NCBI RefSeq assembly: GCF_000220395.1
Contig: NW_004087616.1
Location: 1-30,813 of the forward strand
Source of the DNA: Ichthyophthirius multifiliis
Lineage: Eukaryota; Ciliophora; Oligohymenophorea; Hymenostomatida
Direction: 5' to 3'
DNA length: 30,813 nt
The notes beneath the pieces are model-generated. The model had not been told where the DNA came from. It searched no databases and saw only the letters and a list, made by a program, of their open reading frames with translations. This document shows, one piece after another, positions 1-12,804 of this stretch; the stretch's first letter is position 1, and each line of letters begins with the position of its first letter. A program made the translations under genes and the position numbers.

Positions 1-285
1 ATTATGTTTAATAAAAAAATATAATAAATATAATTGTAATTTATATAATTATATATATATATATATTTTTATATTATTCTTTTTATTTTAATATACTCTT
101 TTAATTTAAATTTTTTAATTTTTACCTCATTTTTAAACTAATTAACTAAATAATATTGGATAAATTGGATATATTTATTTATTTTTTATATAATTATATT
201 ATTTAAAGTTTTATAGTTAATATATTTTTAGAATGAATTTATAATTATATTATTATATTTATTATAAATATTACATTCGTTTTGA

Positions 286-672
286 CATTATTAATTATTA
301 TTAACTCTTCAAACATATTATGCTATTTTCAAAGATGAAATCGACCTTAATCTGTATCCATAAAATAAAACTATTTCCCTTAAGTTTAAATGTACTATAA
401 AAAAATGTTTAAATTTTATATAAATTAAAACTTTCAAATAAATTGGAAATAGCGATAAAAATACAAAATATAGTTTGATTTTTGAATAAAATACCATTAA
501 AGACATCATATTAAAATTTATCTATTTTAATTTAAAAGATCCTTTTAAAATAAAGATTCTATTCTCAAAAAAACTACGCATATATTTACATAAAGAAATT
601 CATTTGTTTATTTTTAAAAAACCTTCGCCCTTATATAAATAAATTGTCAAATTAACAAGCTATTTCTAATGA
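286..672 (+). other. Possible partial or decayed coding stretch
   Basis: With TGA as the only stop, this frame is open for 128 codons, from just after a TGA at 283-285 to a TGA at 670-672. It contains Asp, Glu, Pro and Cys codons (for example a DEIDLNLYPQNK segment) and is locally less AT-rich than its flanks. There is no in-frame ATG, and I recognise no family. A frame of this length is not improbable by chance in this composition. It may be an exon of a lost gene or a chance frame. A short minus-strand standard-code ORF overlapping it (318-509) has no better support. Confidence 0.2.
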
Positions 673-1574
673 ATTTTTTATTAATTAAAAGATTCTAAAT
701 TAATTTTTAGGATTAAAAGAAAATTATTAAATAATTATTTATTTAAATTATATTTATTTAAATAAAAACTTACTTTTTATTATATTTAATTTGGTTAATT
801 TTAAAGGAAATTTAATCAATGTATACTTTTACTTTAAGAACTATAATAGAAAAGTATTTTGTTTAAATAAATAAGTTTAGCAATTCCGTTTTAATCTGAA
901 TATATAATTTATAAATATTAAGGTCCTTTATTTATTAATTACTTTTAGATTTAAGATGTAACTTTTATGTAGATTTTTTAAACATTTGATTGCTTATATT
1001 TCAGGTAATACAAAATTAAAGATGTTTTCCTTAATTGTCTGTAATTGAGAGGATTCGAGAATCATTTATCATACTAAATAATATTTTTTGGCATACATTT
1101 GTATTGTAAAATTTTTATTATTTAGTTTATTTTTTTGATTAAGCTTCTTATGTTTTAATAATTGAATCTATTTAACTTTATAATTTTTTCATAATTTTCT
1201 TCTTTTTAATTATTTAATAATATTTATAATGTATCAAATTTTCTTTATTTAAATCATTAGTACTTTTCAAACATTATTTTTAGTACTTGATAAGAATTTT
1301 TTTTTAAGGTATTTAAAAATGCTTTTATTGATTTACTATATTGTGTAGTTATTAAATAATAAACATATTTGATTAAAATTTAAAATTAAGAAGGATATAA
1401 ATAAATTTTTATTATAATTATTATATTTTTTTGAATATATTTTTATTATTTATTTATATTAAAAAAGGACATTAAAGTGAAAAAAAATATAAATAATCTG
1501 ATGTAAAATAATATTTTTATTTATTTATTTATTAATTTTAATTATTTAAAATAGAGTTTGCATTATATATTTAT

Positions 1575-1997
1575 ATGTATTTTAAAATGCTTTATTTATC
1601 AAAGCAATTGCTTATAAATTTCTTTTGGAAAATATATTCCTAATATTTGCAAATAAATAGATAAAGCTTTAATAAAAAATGCAGATTTATCAATTTTATC
1701 CCCTATTTATTCAATAAAGTTATTTATTTAACAAGGATGATAAGTAATGTGACATAAACCTGTTATAGGATTTATCTGTTAAATAATTTATATGATAACT
1801 TAAAATAATTAATTACTTCATATATAAGTATTTAATAAATTTAGTTAATATTTTTATCTAATTAAATAAATATATTATAAATATCTTCAATTTATAATAT
1901 CTAATTATCTATATTATAATTAAATATTTTTTAAAAAATTAAAAAATATACTGTCTAAATCAATAATTTTAAAATAAATAAGAGGAATATTGTATGA
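1575..1997 (+). other. Weak ciliate-code ORF of 140 codons
   Basis: This ATG-initiated frame ends in TGA and encodes a basic protein rich in Ile, Leu, Asn and Gln that begins MYFKMLYLSKQLL. The first half is slightly less AT-rich than its surroundings and holds Cys, Arg and Pro codons. The second half reads like translated non-coding A/T sequence. No domain is recognisable. It is reported only because it is one of the few open frames in this flank. Confidence 0.15.
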
Positions 1998-3032
1998 AAT
2001 ATTAAATAAAACATCGCATTTTATACAATAAATTTTGCTGTTTTCTATAAAAAAAATATATATTATATAAATATAAAATAATAAAAAAATATTTAATTTT
2101 GTAATAAATGCAATAATTTTGTTTTTTATACAGATATATATTAAAATAATAAAAATAATTTTTCAAATAAAAACTTTCTTAAATAATCGTTATTTATAAA
2201 TATTCTGCATTATGCTTTTTTCTCTTTTATATGTTAATATATGTGTTTAAATTTAAGTGAAATAATTACAAAATCATCTTCTTTATTAATATAGTTAAAT
2301 TCAAAATTGTCAAATAAACAATTTTGAATAATTTTCATACATTATTATTAAAAATCTACAAAATTAAATTAATTGTCTTCCTTTAATAAGTTTTAATCCA
2401 TAATAATAAGAAAAAAAATTTAAAAATAGTATTATAGTTTTTATTAAAATATGAATATATAAAATATCTTATTTTATTTTATAATTTATATTATGAAAGA
2501 GATTTTTTTATTTTTTTGTAAAATATGGTTATTAATTGATATTTAATTTTTTTTAATAAATTATTTATATAAAATATAAATTTAAAAAAAATTAATTTTT
2601 AAATTATAATTTACTAATATACATAAAACAATATTAGAAAAAATTTTTCTTAAACAACTTATAAGAAAATAAAAAATATATTAAATATATATATATATAT
2701 TTTCAAAGTTTTTTAAAATAAAAATAAAGTTTTAGATATAAATATAAAATTATAATATATACTATAAATTTTTATATATATTTATTCAATAGTTAATAAA
2801 AGTAGTTTCTATTATAAAATAAAAATATATATAAATAAATAAAAGAATAATTTTTTTGTTAATATTAAACTGTAAATATTTCATATTTAGCTTTATTATA
2901 TTTTTATATTTATATTTTACATATTTTAAAATGTTTAAAAAGTTAAAAATATTTTAATAAAACTTAGTACATATTATTTATATATTTTTATATTATAGTG
3001 TATTTTTTTATTTTATAATAATCTTATATAAA

Positions 3033-6000
3033 ATGTTTTAATACAAAAATGAAAATGGTAATAAGACATTATTTTAAAAAATGTGTTAAAAATACAATAT
3101 TGAATCTATATATTCTCATATTTAATGCGATTGTTAAAATAAAAAAAAATTAAAAAAATCTTATACAGTATAAAATTAAATAATAATATCATTAAAAAAT
3201 ATTTATATTTTAATTTTACTTAAAATTATGAAAAGAATTTAGTATTTAAAAAGGGTGTTTTAAATTATTAATAAACAGCTATTTCTCAATAAAATAATAG
3301 ATATGATTTTAAAATTAAAGTTATTAACTAAATTTACATTTTTTAGTCATAATTTTTTTTAAAAAAAATAATAAAAGAAATTGATACTATTAAAATAAAT
3401 TACTTTTAAAAAAATAATATATATAATGAATTTAGTTGCTTTATTTTTTTTTATGAATAATTAAATAATTGATTCATATGTATATTTACTTATACTTATT
3501 CCATACATAATGGATATCCTTATGGAAATAATAAAAAGAATTTAAAGAAACAAAATCTATGAATAATAAAATCATGTTATATCAGATTAAGAAGTATATA
3601 AAATGAACTCCAAAGACAATTAATGCGTATTTATGAAAAAAATATAAATTAAAAATATAGAAGTAAATATATATTTTTCTGTTATATATTGAACTAATAT
3701 ATGTTTTTTTTTTTTTTTTAATGAATATAGATTGGAGACATAACTTTAATCTAAGAGAATTAAATAATTCCTGCAGATTTACTTATATTGGATTCCTAAG
3801 AAAGTTATTTTTATGTTTAAACCAATTATATAAATGGAGTTTAAAAACTAGATTTAAAATAATGCTTAAAGTTGACACATGTTTCTAAATATAGTCATTA
3901 AAAAGGAAATTATAAATCATTCATTTAAAATTTTAATGCAAAAGTAGAATATAGGAAAATAAATAATAATTATGATGGTATTTTAAGACTTAAAAATGAT
4001 CCTGCGACTGACTAAATTTAAACTAATAATATTTTAAATAAAAATACTATTTTAAAAGGCACTAAATGGTATTTATTTAAAATTATAAATTAATGCAAAT
4101 AAAATAAATAAATTAATAATATTTATCTAAAATTAAAATCTTATATATAAATATTAATATACTTTATATATATTTTATATAATAAATTAAAAGGATTTTT
4201 GGTTTAGTATTAGAATGTGGTTGTTAATGTTAAATAGAATAATGCAATTCTAATGTATTTTACGAAAAAAACACAATTTAGAACAATCTGATTTAATACT
4301 ATTCTAAATACATAATAATAATAATTTTTATAATAACATTTTTAATATATTTTCTTTCTTTAAACTATAACAATTCTACTACTTTGATTTAAATAATCAA
4401 ATAAAATATTCATATGGAGGATCAATTTTAAAAAACTGTGTAAAATAATTCAAATTTTAACTTGTCTTCAGATATTTAGAGTTATTTTGTATTATTAATA
4501 ATTTTTTGTATGCCTTTAAATATATATTATACTATAGAGATTATTAGATAAATATATGCTTATTAAATAAAGAAAATTTGTGAATATAAAATTGAAATTA
4601 AAAATAAGGACTGTATAGACTAATTACCGTATGTAAATTGGTGCTTTTTTGATAAATCATAATGTTTGGTAAAAAATGAATATGAAATAATAGGATTTGC
4701 TATAAAATTTGAATATTTTGATTCGCAAAACAAAGATGTTTTAAATTAAATTTCGCAAACATAAAAGTCCATAGAGGCAATAGAAGAAAAAGGAAGTTAT
4801 TCTATTTTTTAGAAAACAAATGAAGTTATAGAAAGTGGAGAAAATTCAGTTATTAAATCTTTTAAAAAAACTCATTTAAATGGTTTTAATAATAAAGATT
4901 CATAAAATAATGCTAGTTAATTTTATAAACAAAATATTATTAACAAATAAAAAAATTTAAAGAAAACTAAGAATATTATGATAAAGAATAAGAATAAAAC
5001 ATAGAGTAAAATTAAAATTTAATTATAGAAGAAAAAGAATAATACTAAATTATAAAAAATACTGATGTATTTAAAAAAAGTTAAAGTATTCTAATTTGTA
5101 ATATAGAAAAACTATAGAACAGTCCAAATGATATAAAAGTTTCACATGATAATTAAACAATTGATACTAATATTCAATAGAGTCTTATTTTAAATAATAA
5201 ATCAAATGCAAATTATAATTAATAAAAATTTTTGAGTGAAAATTTTTAAGAGTCAACAAATGAAGGTTTAAATCATGAAAGAATTACTAAATATTAAATT
5301 GAAGATATTCAGAATGAATAAATGTAAACACCTCGTTAAAAATACAAAAATTTATAAAAAAGTGAATAATTAACACCCAAAGATAAAGATAGTTAACAAT
5401 TTCAAATCTAATTTGGTTTATTTGAAAGTTAAGATTTAAATGAAAATTAAAATAAAATAAAAATTTTTGATATAAAGAATTTAGATAATAATATTTAATA
5501 TTTTAATGATTAAACAATTGACAAAAATACCTAAAAAATATAAAAAAGTGATAATTTAGAGAATTTAATGAGTGTTAGTTCATTTTAAGATTTTCAACAT
5601 TATTAAATTTAAGAAGAAAAAATAGAATCCAAAAATTAATAAATTGCATTTGGATATTTTTCTTAAAAAAATTAAAATTTATAATAAATAAATTAAAAAA
5701 TTGATTAAATTTAAAGTCCTAAGAAATATATTAATATTAATTTAATGCATTCCCCTCCTAAATTGAATATTAAGAATTTAAATCAATATAATATTAGCCC
5801 TTAAAATTAAAATAAAGCAAGTATAAATAAAACTTCGCTTTTTTTATAAAATGAAAGTAGTGATTTTTTCTATTAGACGAAATAGAATATAGACACTTCA
5901 ATTTTAGTAAAATATTTATATATAATTTTTATAAATTTCTTTTAAAAAAAAGTTCAAATAAACTAAATAATTTAGGAATGTTTTAGAAGATAATTTAAGT

Positions 6001-9000
6001 TATTAAGATTTTAATATATAACAAAATAATAAAATAATCAAAATGTAGGAATGTCCATCCTTTATTTAAAAACATGAAATTGCTAATTATGATTTTTTTA
6101 TGCAGGCTGTGACTCTTTGTTAATAAATGAAATTAAAAATAATTGAAAATTCCGATAATTTTCAGCTACATTTTAAAAATGAAGAGGATATTGCAATAAA
6201 TAAGTTCTTTAATAATTTAAACATTAATTTATCGATTGTAAAAGAAAATATAGTTATGAAAAAATCTAAAAAAAATTAAAATATATAGTTCAAAGTTACA
6301 AATTTAATACGAAAAGTAAAAATTTAAATAATTAATACATAAGAATACGGCTCCAATATATACATTCTTACTCGAAATATATACTTAAATAGTTTTTTTG
6401 TATTATATGTAAAAGGAGGTATTGAATTATTAGATGATATATAAATTAATACTTAAGAAAAAATGGTTTTATCAACATATATTTTTGAGAAATAAGAAAA
6501 AGGTTAAAAAGTTCTTATATATGCGTTTCGTATTGTAGATGAAATTAAGTCTGATTTGTATTAAATAAGTAAAAAAAGTTTAGAATACTTAGGAATGCTA
6601 TTTTATAAAAGCGTAGAAATTGAAAATGCAAGTTAGACAGTACTTGGATTGTAAAACAATTTGAACCTTTAAACTGGACTTTTAAGTGGGGATGTATACT
6701 AAAATGTAATTTAGTGCGCAAAATAATGTGGATTTTTGTAAGGAATTGCCTATTAAATGAAAATAAACGGAGAAGATGAAGAATAAATAGAATAAAGTGT
6801 AAAATCTTTAATTGTTGGAATTAAAAAAGATTTATTAAAAATTTAGGAAGAAAATTCTCATGATTAAAATAATATAGGATTAATGTAAAAAAATAAATAA
6901 AAAGAAAGAGCAGTTATTATTAGAGGATAATAATTAAAAATTATTTAAGAAAATATTAATTTGGAAAATCTTTTAATATTTCTTATTGCTAATTCTTATA
7001 GAATTATTGCTTCTGAATTAAGTCCTTTATAAAAAGGTTCATTTTTATATATTTTTTTTTAATATTTCATTTTAAATAATTAAAAAGGATATTTTGTTTA
7101 AATCTTGAAAATTATTAATAGTAAAAATATTGTTTTAACTGTTGGAGATGGATTTAATGATAATTTTATGATGCAATTAAGTGACGTTTCAGTTGAAATT
7201 GTTAATAAAACGCTTTAAAGCAATAATCATGGCGATATATTATTAAAAAATTCCGATTTTAATGTTCTATAATAACTTTTGATTTATTAAAATTTCAAAA
7301 TTACTAGATAAACTATTTTTATTCTTTGTTTATTGTTTAATTAAGCTTTTTTATTTCTCTTTTCTTATCTTTTTTATGGATCTTATATTTTTAAGATATT
7401 CGATATCGTAAAATTAATTTGTTTTTATAATTTTTTTTAATATTTTTAGATTTATTTACAAATTTTATATTTTCCGATTAAATTAATATTTTTTGTGATT
7501 AAAAATTTAAATAATAAAGGCTTTAATAATAAATAAATAGAAGAGATTAACTATAATTTTAATTGTAATTTTTTAAAGAGAACATTTAGATTAAATTTTT
7601 TCTTTTTTAATAGTATTTTACCAGCAATATTAGATTTTGCTTTGATAACTATTTGCTCATATTTTATATAAGAAAAACACAATTTGAATTAAATCAAATT
7701 TTTCTTTATTTTTGGAATTATGATTTGTCAATCATAGAAAATGATAAATTTTCAGAAAAATAATTTTTATAAAAATTAAATGGATAGATAATACTTTTTT
7801 TAAAAAAGTCAATTTTATTTACTTGTTCTAGATTTCGGATTTATTTTATTTATATAATTATTTTAAGGACAAAATATCTTTATGAATTTTGTCTTTAATA
7901 ATTATCTATATTAAGTTTTTCCTTTATTTTATATTTCTTTGCATTATCTTCATCTCTTTTATCAAAAGTATTTTTTTTTCTAAAATAAAGAAATAGAGCT
8001 AAACAAACTATTTATTCAATTGAAAAAATAAATAGATTAAATAGACATTAGCGAATATGTTAATTAATGCTTAAGTATTAAAAAGGTTGATAATAAAAAG
8101 TTAATAAAAAAGATATTTAATTAATAGTAAATAGATTTTAATATAGAATAAAGTAAATATTAATATCTTTAATTTTTAAAATATTATTTTTTTAGTCTTA
8201 ACATAAGATGAAAACATCACTTTAGAAGAAAATCCATAATATAATAAATTTAGTTTGAAGTTTTCATTAGAAAATTTATAAAAACAATATGAAAATGATT
8301 TTTTTGAATTCTATCTAAAAAGTGCAAAAATAGTTTTGATCGCTTTATTTTTATAAAATATTTTTACATTCAGAAATTTATTTGATAAGATTTAATAAAG
8401 AATAGATATATTTTTTTATTTCATATAGTTCATTTTTCTTGCTTTATAAACTAAATATATTAAAAACTATTTTTTTATAATAAATTTGATTTTTTGTATT
8501 TAGTTTTTAGTATTTTAATTATATTTTAGAATTTAGAGTTATCCTAATTATTATCTAAATATGATATTAAACACAATTTTTATTTCTTGCTTCCCTATTG
8601 ATATTGTTTATTTATATTTATATTAATTCACTATTATATTAACAGAAGCAATATTGTAAAAAATATATTATTTATAATATTTTTTGAATTTTAATGAAAT
8701 TCAAAAGGTATATGAATTATAATTTAAAAGAAAATTGTTTTAATTAAATTATATTTTATTTCTGTTTTTTTGCATTAGCTGTAAGTACTTTAATTATTCG
8801 TTATTCGTTTGAAGAACAATTAAAATGTTAATATTTTTATAAGAAAAAAATGAGAGAATACAAAACATAAAATTAAAATATATTAGGTTTACTACTTCCA
8901 GATTTTATTTAAAAAGAAGTAAATAATAATAAATATATTATTAATTTTTATTTTAAAAAAAAATAAAAAGGTAAGTCAGTGTGAAGGTTAATATTTAATA

Positions 9001-11427
9001 GAAAAATCAGCAGATAATGTTTATATATTATTTTGTGATATCTGTTAATTTGATAGTATTTTATCAAATTAATAAGAGAATATAATAATTCTTTTAGATG
9101 ATTTATTCCGTTCTTTCGATACTTTATGTAAACAATATTCTATTCAAAAGATAGAAACAATTGGTAAAACATATATGGCTTGCGGTGGTTTAAAAATATA
9201 AGGAAACGATTAAAACTTTATGAATGAAAATCCATATTCGATATCTCGAAAAATGATTCTTTTAGCCTTTGACATGCATATGATTGCAAGTTAAATTCAA
9301 TGGCAAAACGATAAAGGAAGCGATAAAGGGATACAACTCAAAATTGGAATACATGTTGGCCCAGTAATTGCAGGGGTTATTGGAATGCATAAACCCTAGT
9401 TTTCATTAATAGGGGATACAGTAAATACAGCTTCAAGGGTATGTGCTAATTGTTCTGAAGGTAAAACTAGTATTTCTGATTAAGTTTATGAAAATGTTAA
9501 TAGCATTGCACTTCCTGAGTGGATGTTTGAGCCTTTTTTTTTCGAAGCCAAAGGAAAAGGATTACTTAAATGTTTTTATGTTAATATAAGGGAAGAGAAT
9601 CCTGTACTTTTACACAGTAATTCTCAGCAATAATTTCAAATGAATGATGTGAGTATTAGTTAAAATAATAGAAGTATTAATTCTACACCTTAGAAAAATA
9701 GTTAACAGCAAATGAATGTGAGCCTAAATTTAATATAAATGAATTAATTTTAGGTATAAAATATAAATGGCCAATAAAATTAGAATAATAAATCAAATAG
9801 CAGTATTTATTTAAGATAAGGTTCTATGAATTTAAATAATTAGAATTGTAGAATTCCTTCAAATAATAATAATGAAGAAAATTTTCCGAAATTGGAAAAT
9901 TGGTAGCAATAGAAAAGAAATACGAAAACATATGACTTTTTCAAAAACAATACTGAGGATTTGATTGATTTAGAAAAAACATAATAAAGCCATAATTTTT
10001 TGAATCTGGATAATTTAAATTAATAAAACAATATTATTTATACACTTAATGAAGAAAATGAAGAGTTTGATAATTTCTTTATCCTAAATAAGTACTTATT
10101 TACTTTTAAAAAAGGAGAGAAATAAATGTATTTGCAGTTTCAATAGAATTTACATAAGAAGTATGTCATCAAGTAACTTTTATTGACTATAATTATTCAG
10201 TTCGTGAACTTTTTGAATATTTTTTAATCTTTTATTAATATTGAGGAATTTAAATTTAATTTTTAGATAAAAATAGGGTAAATTTTAGCAAGCTTTTTGA
10301 TAATTTTTGGTTTTCGAAATGAGTTCATACTAATTTTAGGAGTCAATATTAATTTTTTTATATAAATAATGGAAGAAAAAACCCTTAGTTTGAATACAAT
10401 TATATTTTCGATTAATTTATATTATATTGTAATGAACTTTTATTTGAAATTCTATTAATAATTAATTGTATCTTTTATATGGGTTTTAGTCTTTTGTTTT
10501 TAAATTAATTTTGATTATTCTATTATTTATTTTGTTTTTATTTCTTACTTTTTTTAAGTATACTAGAGGTATTAAATAATGTAAAATGAATATAAAACTT
10601 ATGAAATAGCATTAATAAGTTAAAATTAAAATAAAAAAAGCATGAACTTATTAGATTATTTGTTACCAAGCCATGTAAAAAAAAAAAAACATATATATTT
10701 ATATTTTAAAAAAAGATACTATATAAATTCTTTTTACCAAATACTAAAAGATGTGATTTGACAAATAGTTATAATAAAATACCTATTTTAGTTGCAGATA
10801 TTGCAGGCTTTACTGATTATTCTAACAAAGTTTCGCCTAGTTAAGTTGTAAAAATGCTTTCGAAACTTTTCATTAATTTTGATTAAGCTTGTAAAAAACA
10901 TAAAGTTTTTAAGTGTAATATATATATATTTACTTAAATAATTTTATTTTTTTTTATTAAGTATATACTATTGGTGATTGCTATATTGTATTAGGGTTAG
11001 ATGATAAGTCTAATAAAAGAAATGAATCTGAAGAAGCTTATAATACATTAGAAATGGCTTTTGATATGTTTAAAATAATTTAAGAAGTTAAACAAGAAAT
11101 TGGTTTTGATGGACTTAATATGAGAATAGGAATACATATTGTACATAATATTTAATATTATATATTTATTTTTTAAAAAAGGGTGATATTATTGGAGGAG
11201 TTATTGGAACTGATATTGTAAGATATGATATATATGGAAAAGATGTTGTAATTGCAAATAAAATGGAAAGTAATAGTGAACCAGGGAAAATTAGAATTAG
11301 TGAAAGTTATAAAAATATATTATAAAAATTTTATAATTAAGAATACTATTTTGAAGATTAAAAATCAGTTAATTGTTGTTCTATTGATACGTTTGTGGAG
11401 TCATGGATTGTTTAAAGAAAAAAATGA
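3033..11427 (+). CDS. Guanylyl cyclase with P4-ATPase-like N-terminal half (12-exon model)
   Basis: Predicted integral-membrane enzyme making cGMP from GTP, about 2,586 residues. Introns read: 3663-3730, 4069-4193, 4849-4916 (uncertain), 5907-5952, 7037-7087, 8153-8195, 8656-8707, 8919-8970, 10675-10715, 10915-10961, 11141-11181. Residues 1 to about 1590 resemble a P4-ATPase flippase: an actuator segment IGDITLIQENQIIPADLLIL, a degenerate phosphorylation site FDKSQCLVKNE (Asp476), LLSGDVYQNV, ELSPLQKG and a retained hinge VGDGFNDNFMMQ (near 1252), then membrane helices. Two class III cyclase domains follow, each after hydrophobic segments. The first (from about 1812) is C2-like, with VNTASR (Asn1963, Arg1967) and purine-selecting Glu1873 and Ser1956. 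The second (from about 2380) is C1-like, with both metal Asp (2407, 2451). This matches the known ciliate guanylyl cyclase architecture. The start is the farthest upstream plausible ATG and is uncertain. Without the 4849 intron, a one-base shift in the A7 run at 4949-4955 would be needed. Confidence 0.88.
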
Positions 11428-11611
11428 AATTTATTATAAAAATATGTATTTAACAAATTAAAATAGTTATTAAAAAATATGTTCATATTTCATGCTTTGT
11501 ATTTTAAATTTATTTTTTTTCTTTTTATTTTATTAGCTTTTGTAATTAAAATTAATTTTTTAAATATTTATTATCAATTCATTTTTTTTTAGCAAAAATA
11601 AAAAAATATAG
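11428..11611 (+). other. Short intergenic spacer after the cyclase
   Basis: AT-rich spacer between the cyclase TGA and the first ATG of the kinase relic. It contains T runs and no N-lobe kinase sequence. That is the main reason the following kinase copy is judged truncated rather than spliced from an upstream exon. Confidence 0.5.
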
Positions 11612-12440
11612 ATGACAAGTTTAGAATTAAGAATTTATGGTAGATATAAATTATTAAATCTTATCAAAATCGAGAATTTTTCCATTTTAAATCTTATATA
11701 AATAGAAACATGAAACCATAAAATTTTATTTTAGGTTAAGGAAAAAGAATTAATTAAATTTAAACAATTGATTTTGGATTATCAAAAAAATATAAAGATT
11801 CTAAATCTTCATAACATATACCATTTAAAGATGGAAAACCTCTTATAGGTAATTTTTAAATAATAATAAAGAATTAAAAAAAGACACAGCATGATGATTA
11901 ATCGATAAAAGATGATATAAAATAATGACGAAAAATCTAATAATATAAAAAATTTAAAATGTAATAATACATATAAAATCTTCTTCCGAAATTTCAAATT
12001 TATTTTGTAATATTTATAAAAATTTTAGAAATAGACAGATTATTTCGGCAAGTATAGGTATTTAACACTTAATAATAATCATATCATATTTGATAAGAAT
12101 TAACATTCAATCATATATATAATCAAAAATAATAATTTCAATAGAATTTTTTTTTCTTAAATAATATTAATCTAAGTAATACTCTAAAGAAAATTAAAAT
12201 GATAAATCAAATAACGAAGATTTATGTTAAATAAAAATTAAGATACTAAATACTTTTAATTAAAAAAATGTAGAATAAGATAATTAATTAAAAGAATAAT
12301 AGTCATAAAAATAATAAAAATAGTTAGTTTATTATGATTATGAGAATGTAATAAAAAAAAAAATAATAATAATTTTAATAAAAATAATTAGACTACTAAT
12401 TAATTTATTACTATTTATAAATAATTAAATAAATCCATGA
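11612..12440 (+). pseudogene. Decayed casein kinase 1-like gene
   Basis: The core is clearly CK1 family. SYINRNMKPQNFILGQGK corresponds to the catalytic-loop region, TIDFGLSKKYKDSKSSQH to the DFG segment, and HIPFKDGKPLIG to the CK1 activation-loop hallmark. A Gln/Asn-rich tail follows, reading QYSKENQNDKSNNEDLCQ, up to a TGA at 12438. The N-lobe (glycine loop, catalytic Lys) is absent. The catalytic HRD is NRN, so the base Asp is gone. The LPWQ region is missing, and the pieces lie in at least three frames. One shift sits in a T5 run near 11680 and could be a base-calling error, but the missing segments cannot be explained that way. The tail may belong to an independent small ORF. It is most likely a non-functional duplicate of a ciliate CK1. 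Confidence 0.65.
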
Positions 12441-12804
12441 TATCGGAATAAAACTTGAAAAATAAGAAAAAAAGAAGATTTAAGATTTTAAGGTTTTTTT
12501 TAAAAAAATTATTTATAGTAATATGAATTTCATTTAAAGATAAAAGCTTAAACATTTTTTTAGTTTTATAATTATTTAAAAAGAAATTACTTTTTTAAAA
12601 AGTATATTTTATATTTAATTTTATATAAATACCAATTTATTTTATATTTAATATATATATTTTCAGCATTTTTAAAAATTATAGAAGAATTTTAATATAT
12701 TTTTTTATATTAATATACAAAATAAATAATCAAATTAATTATAAGCTTTTAACAATTATGTCTGAAAAAATAATTATATATTTTATACATTTATATTTAT
12801 TATT
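12441..12804. other. Convergent intergenic region
   Basis: AT-rich spacer between the 3' end of the kinase relic (+) and the 3' end of the polyglobin gene (-). Nothing recognisable beyond A/T runs. It presumably carries the polyadenylation signals of both sides, but no specific signal could be identified in this composition. Confidence 0.5.

Larger units (their letters stand above)
1..3032. other. AT-rich left flank without a confident gene
   Basis: About 3 kb of mostly A/T sequence with many poly-A, poly-T and TA runs. There is no telomere at this end, so the contig simply stops here. Two TGA-free stretches on the plus strand (about 286-672 and 1575-1997) are listed separately as weak candidates. 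A third stretch near 940-1180 also reads open with a few Cys, Asp and Gly codons, but it has no start or recognisable motif. I saw no RNA gene and no recognisable mobile element. Confidence 0.6.

Noticed and set aside
1-60. A second telomere at the left end
   Set aside because: The left end is A/T sequence with no CCCCAA or GGGGTT unit.
8708-8730. A 23-nt intron like those of Paramecium
   Set aside because: GT..AG borders exist, but removing it puts the downstream cyclase exon out of frame. The 52-nt intron at 8656-8707 restores the frame and gives a coherent membrane segment.
11252-11461. Standard-code ORF of 69 codons over the end of the cyclase gene
   Set aside because: It overlaps the cyclase in another frame. 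The true frame here reads SNSEPGKIRISESYKNIL, which matches the end of a class III cyclase domain.
11809-11997. Minus-strand hydrophobic ORF
   Set aside because: It overlaps the kinase relic, whose plus-strand frame carries clear CK1 motifs. The minus frame is just A/T-derived hydrophobic codons.
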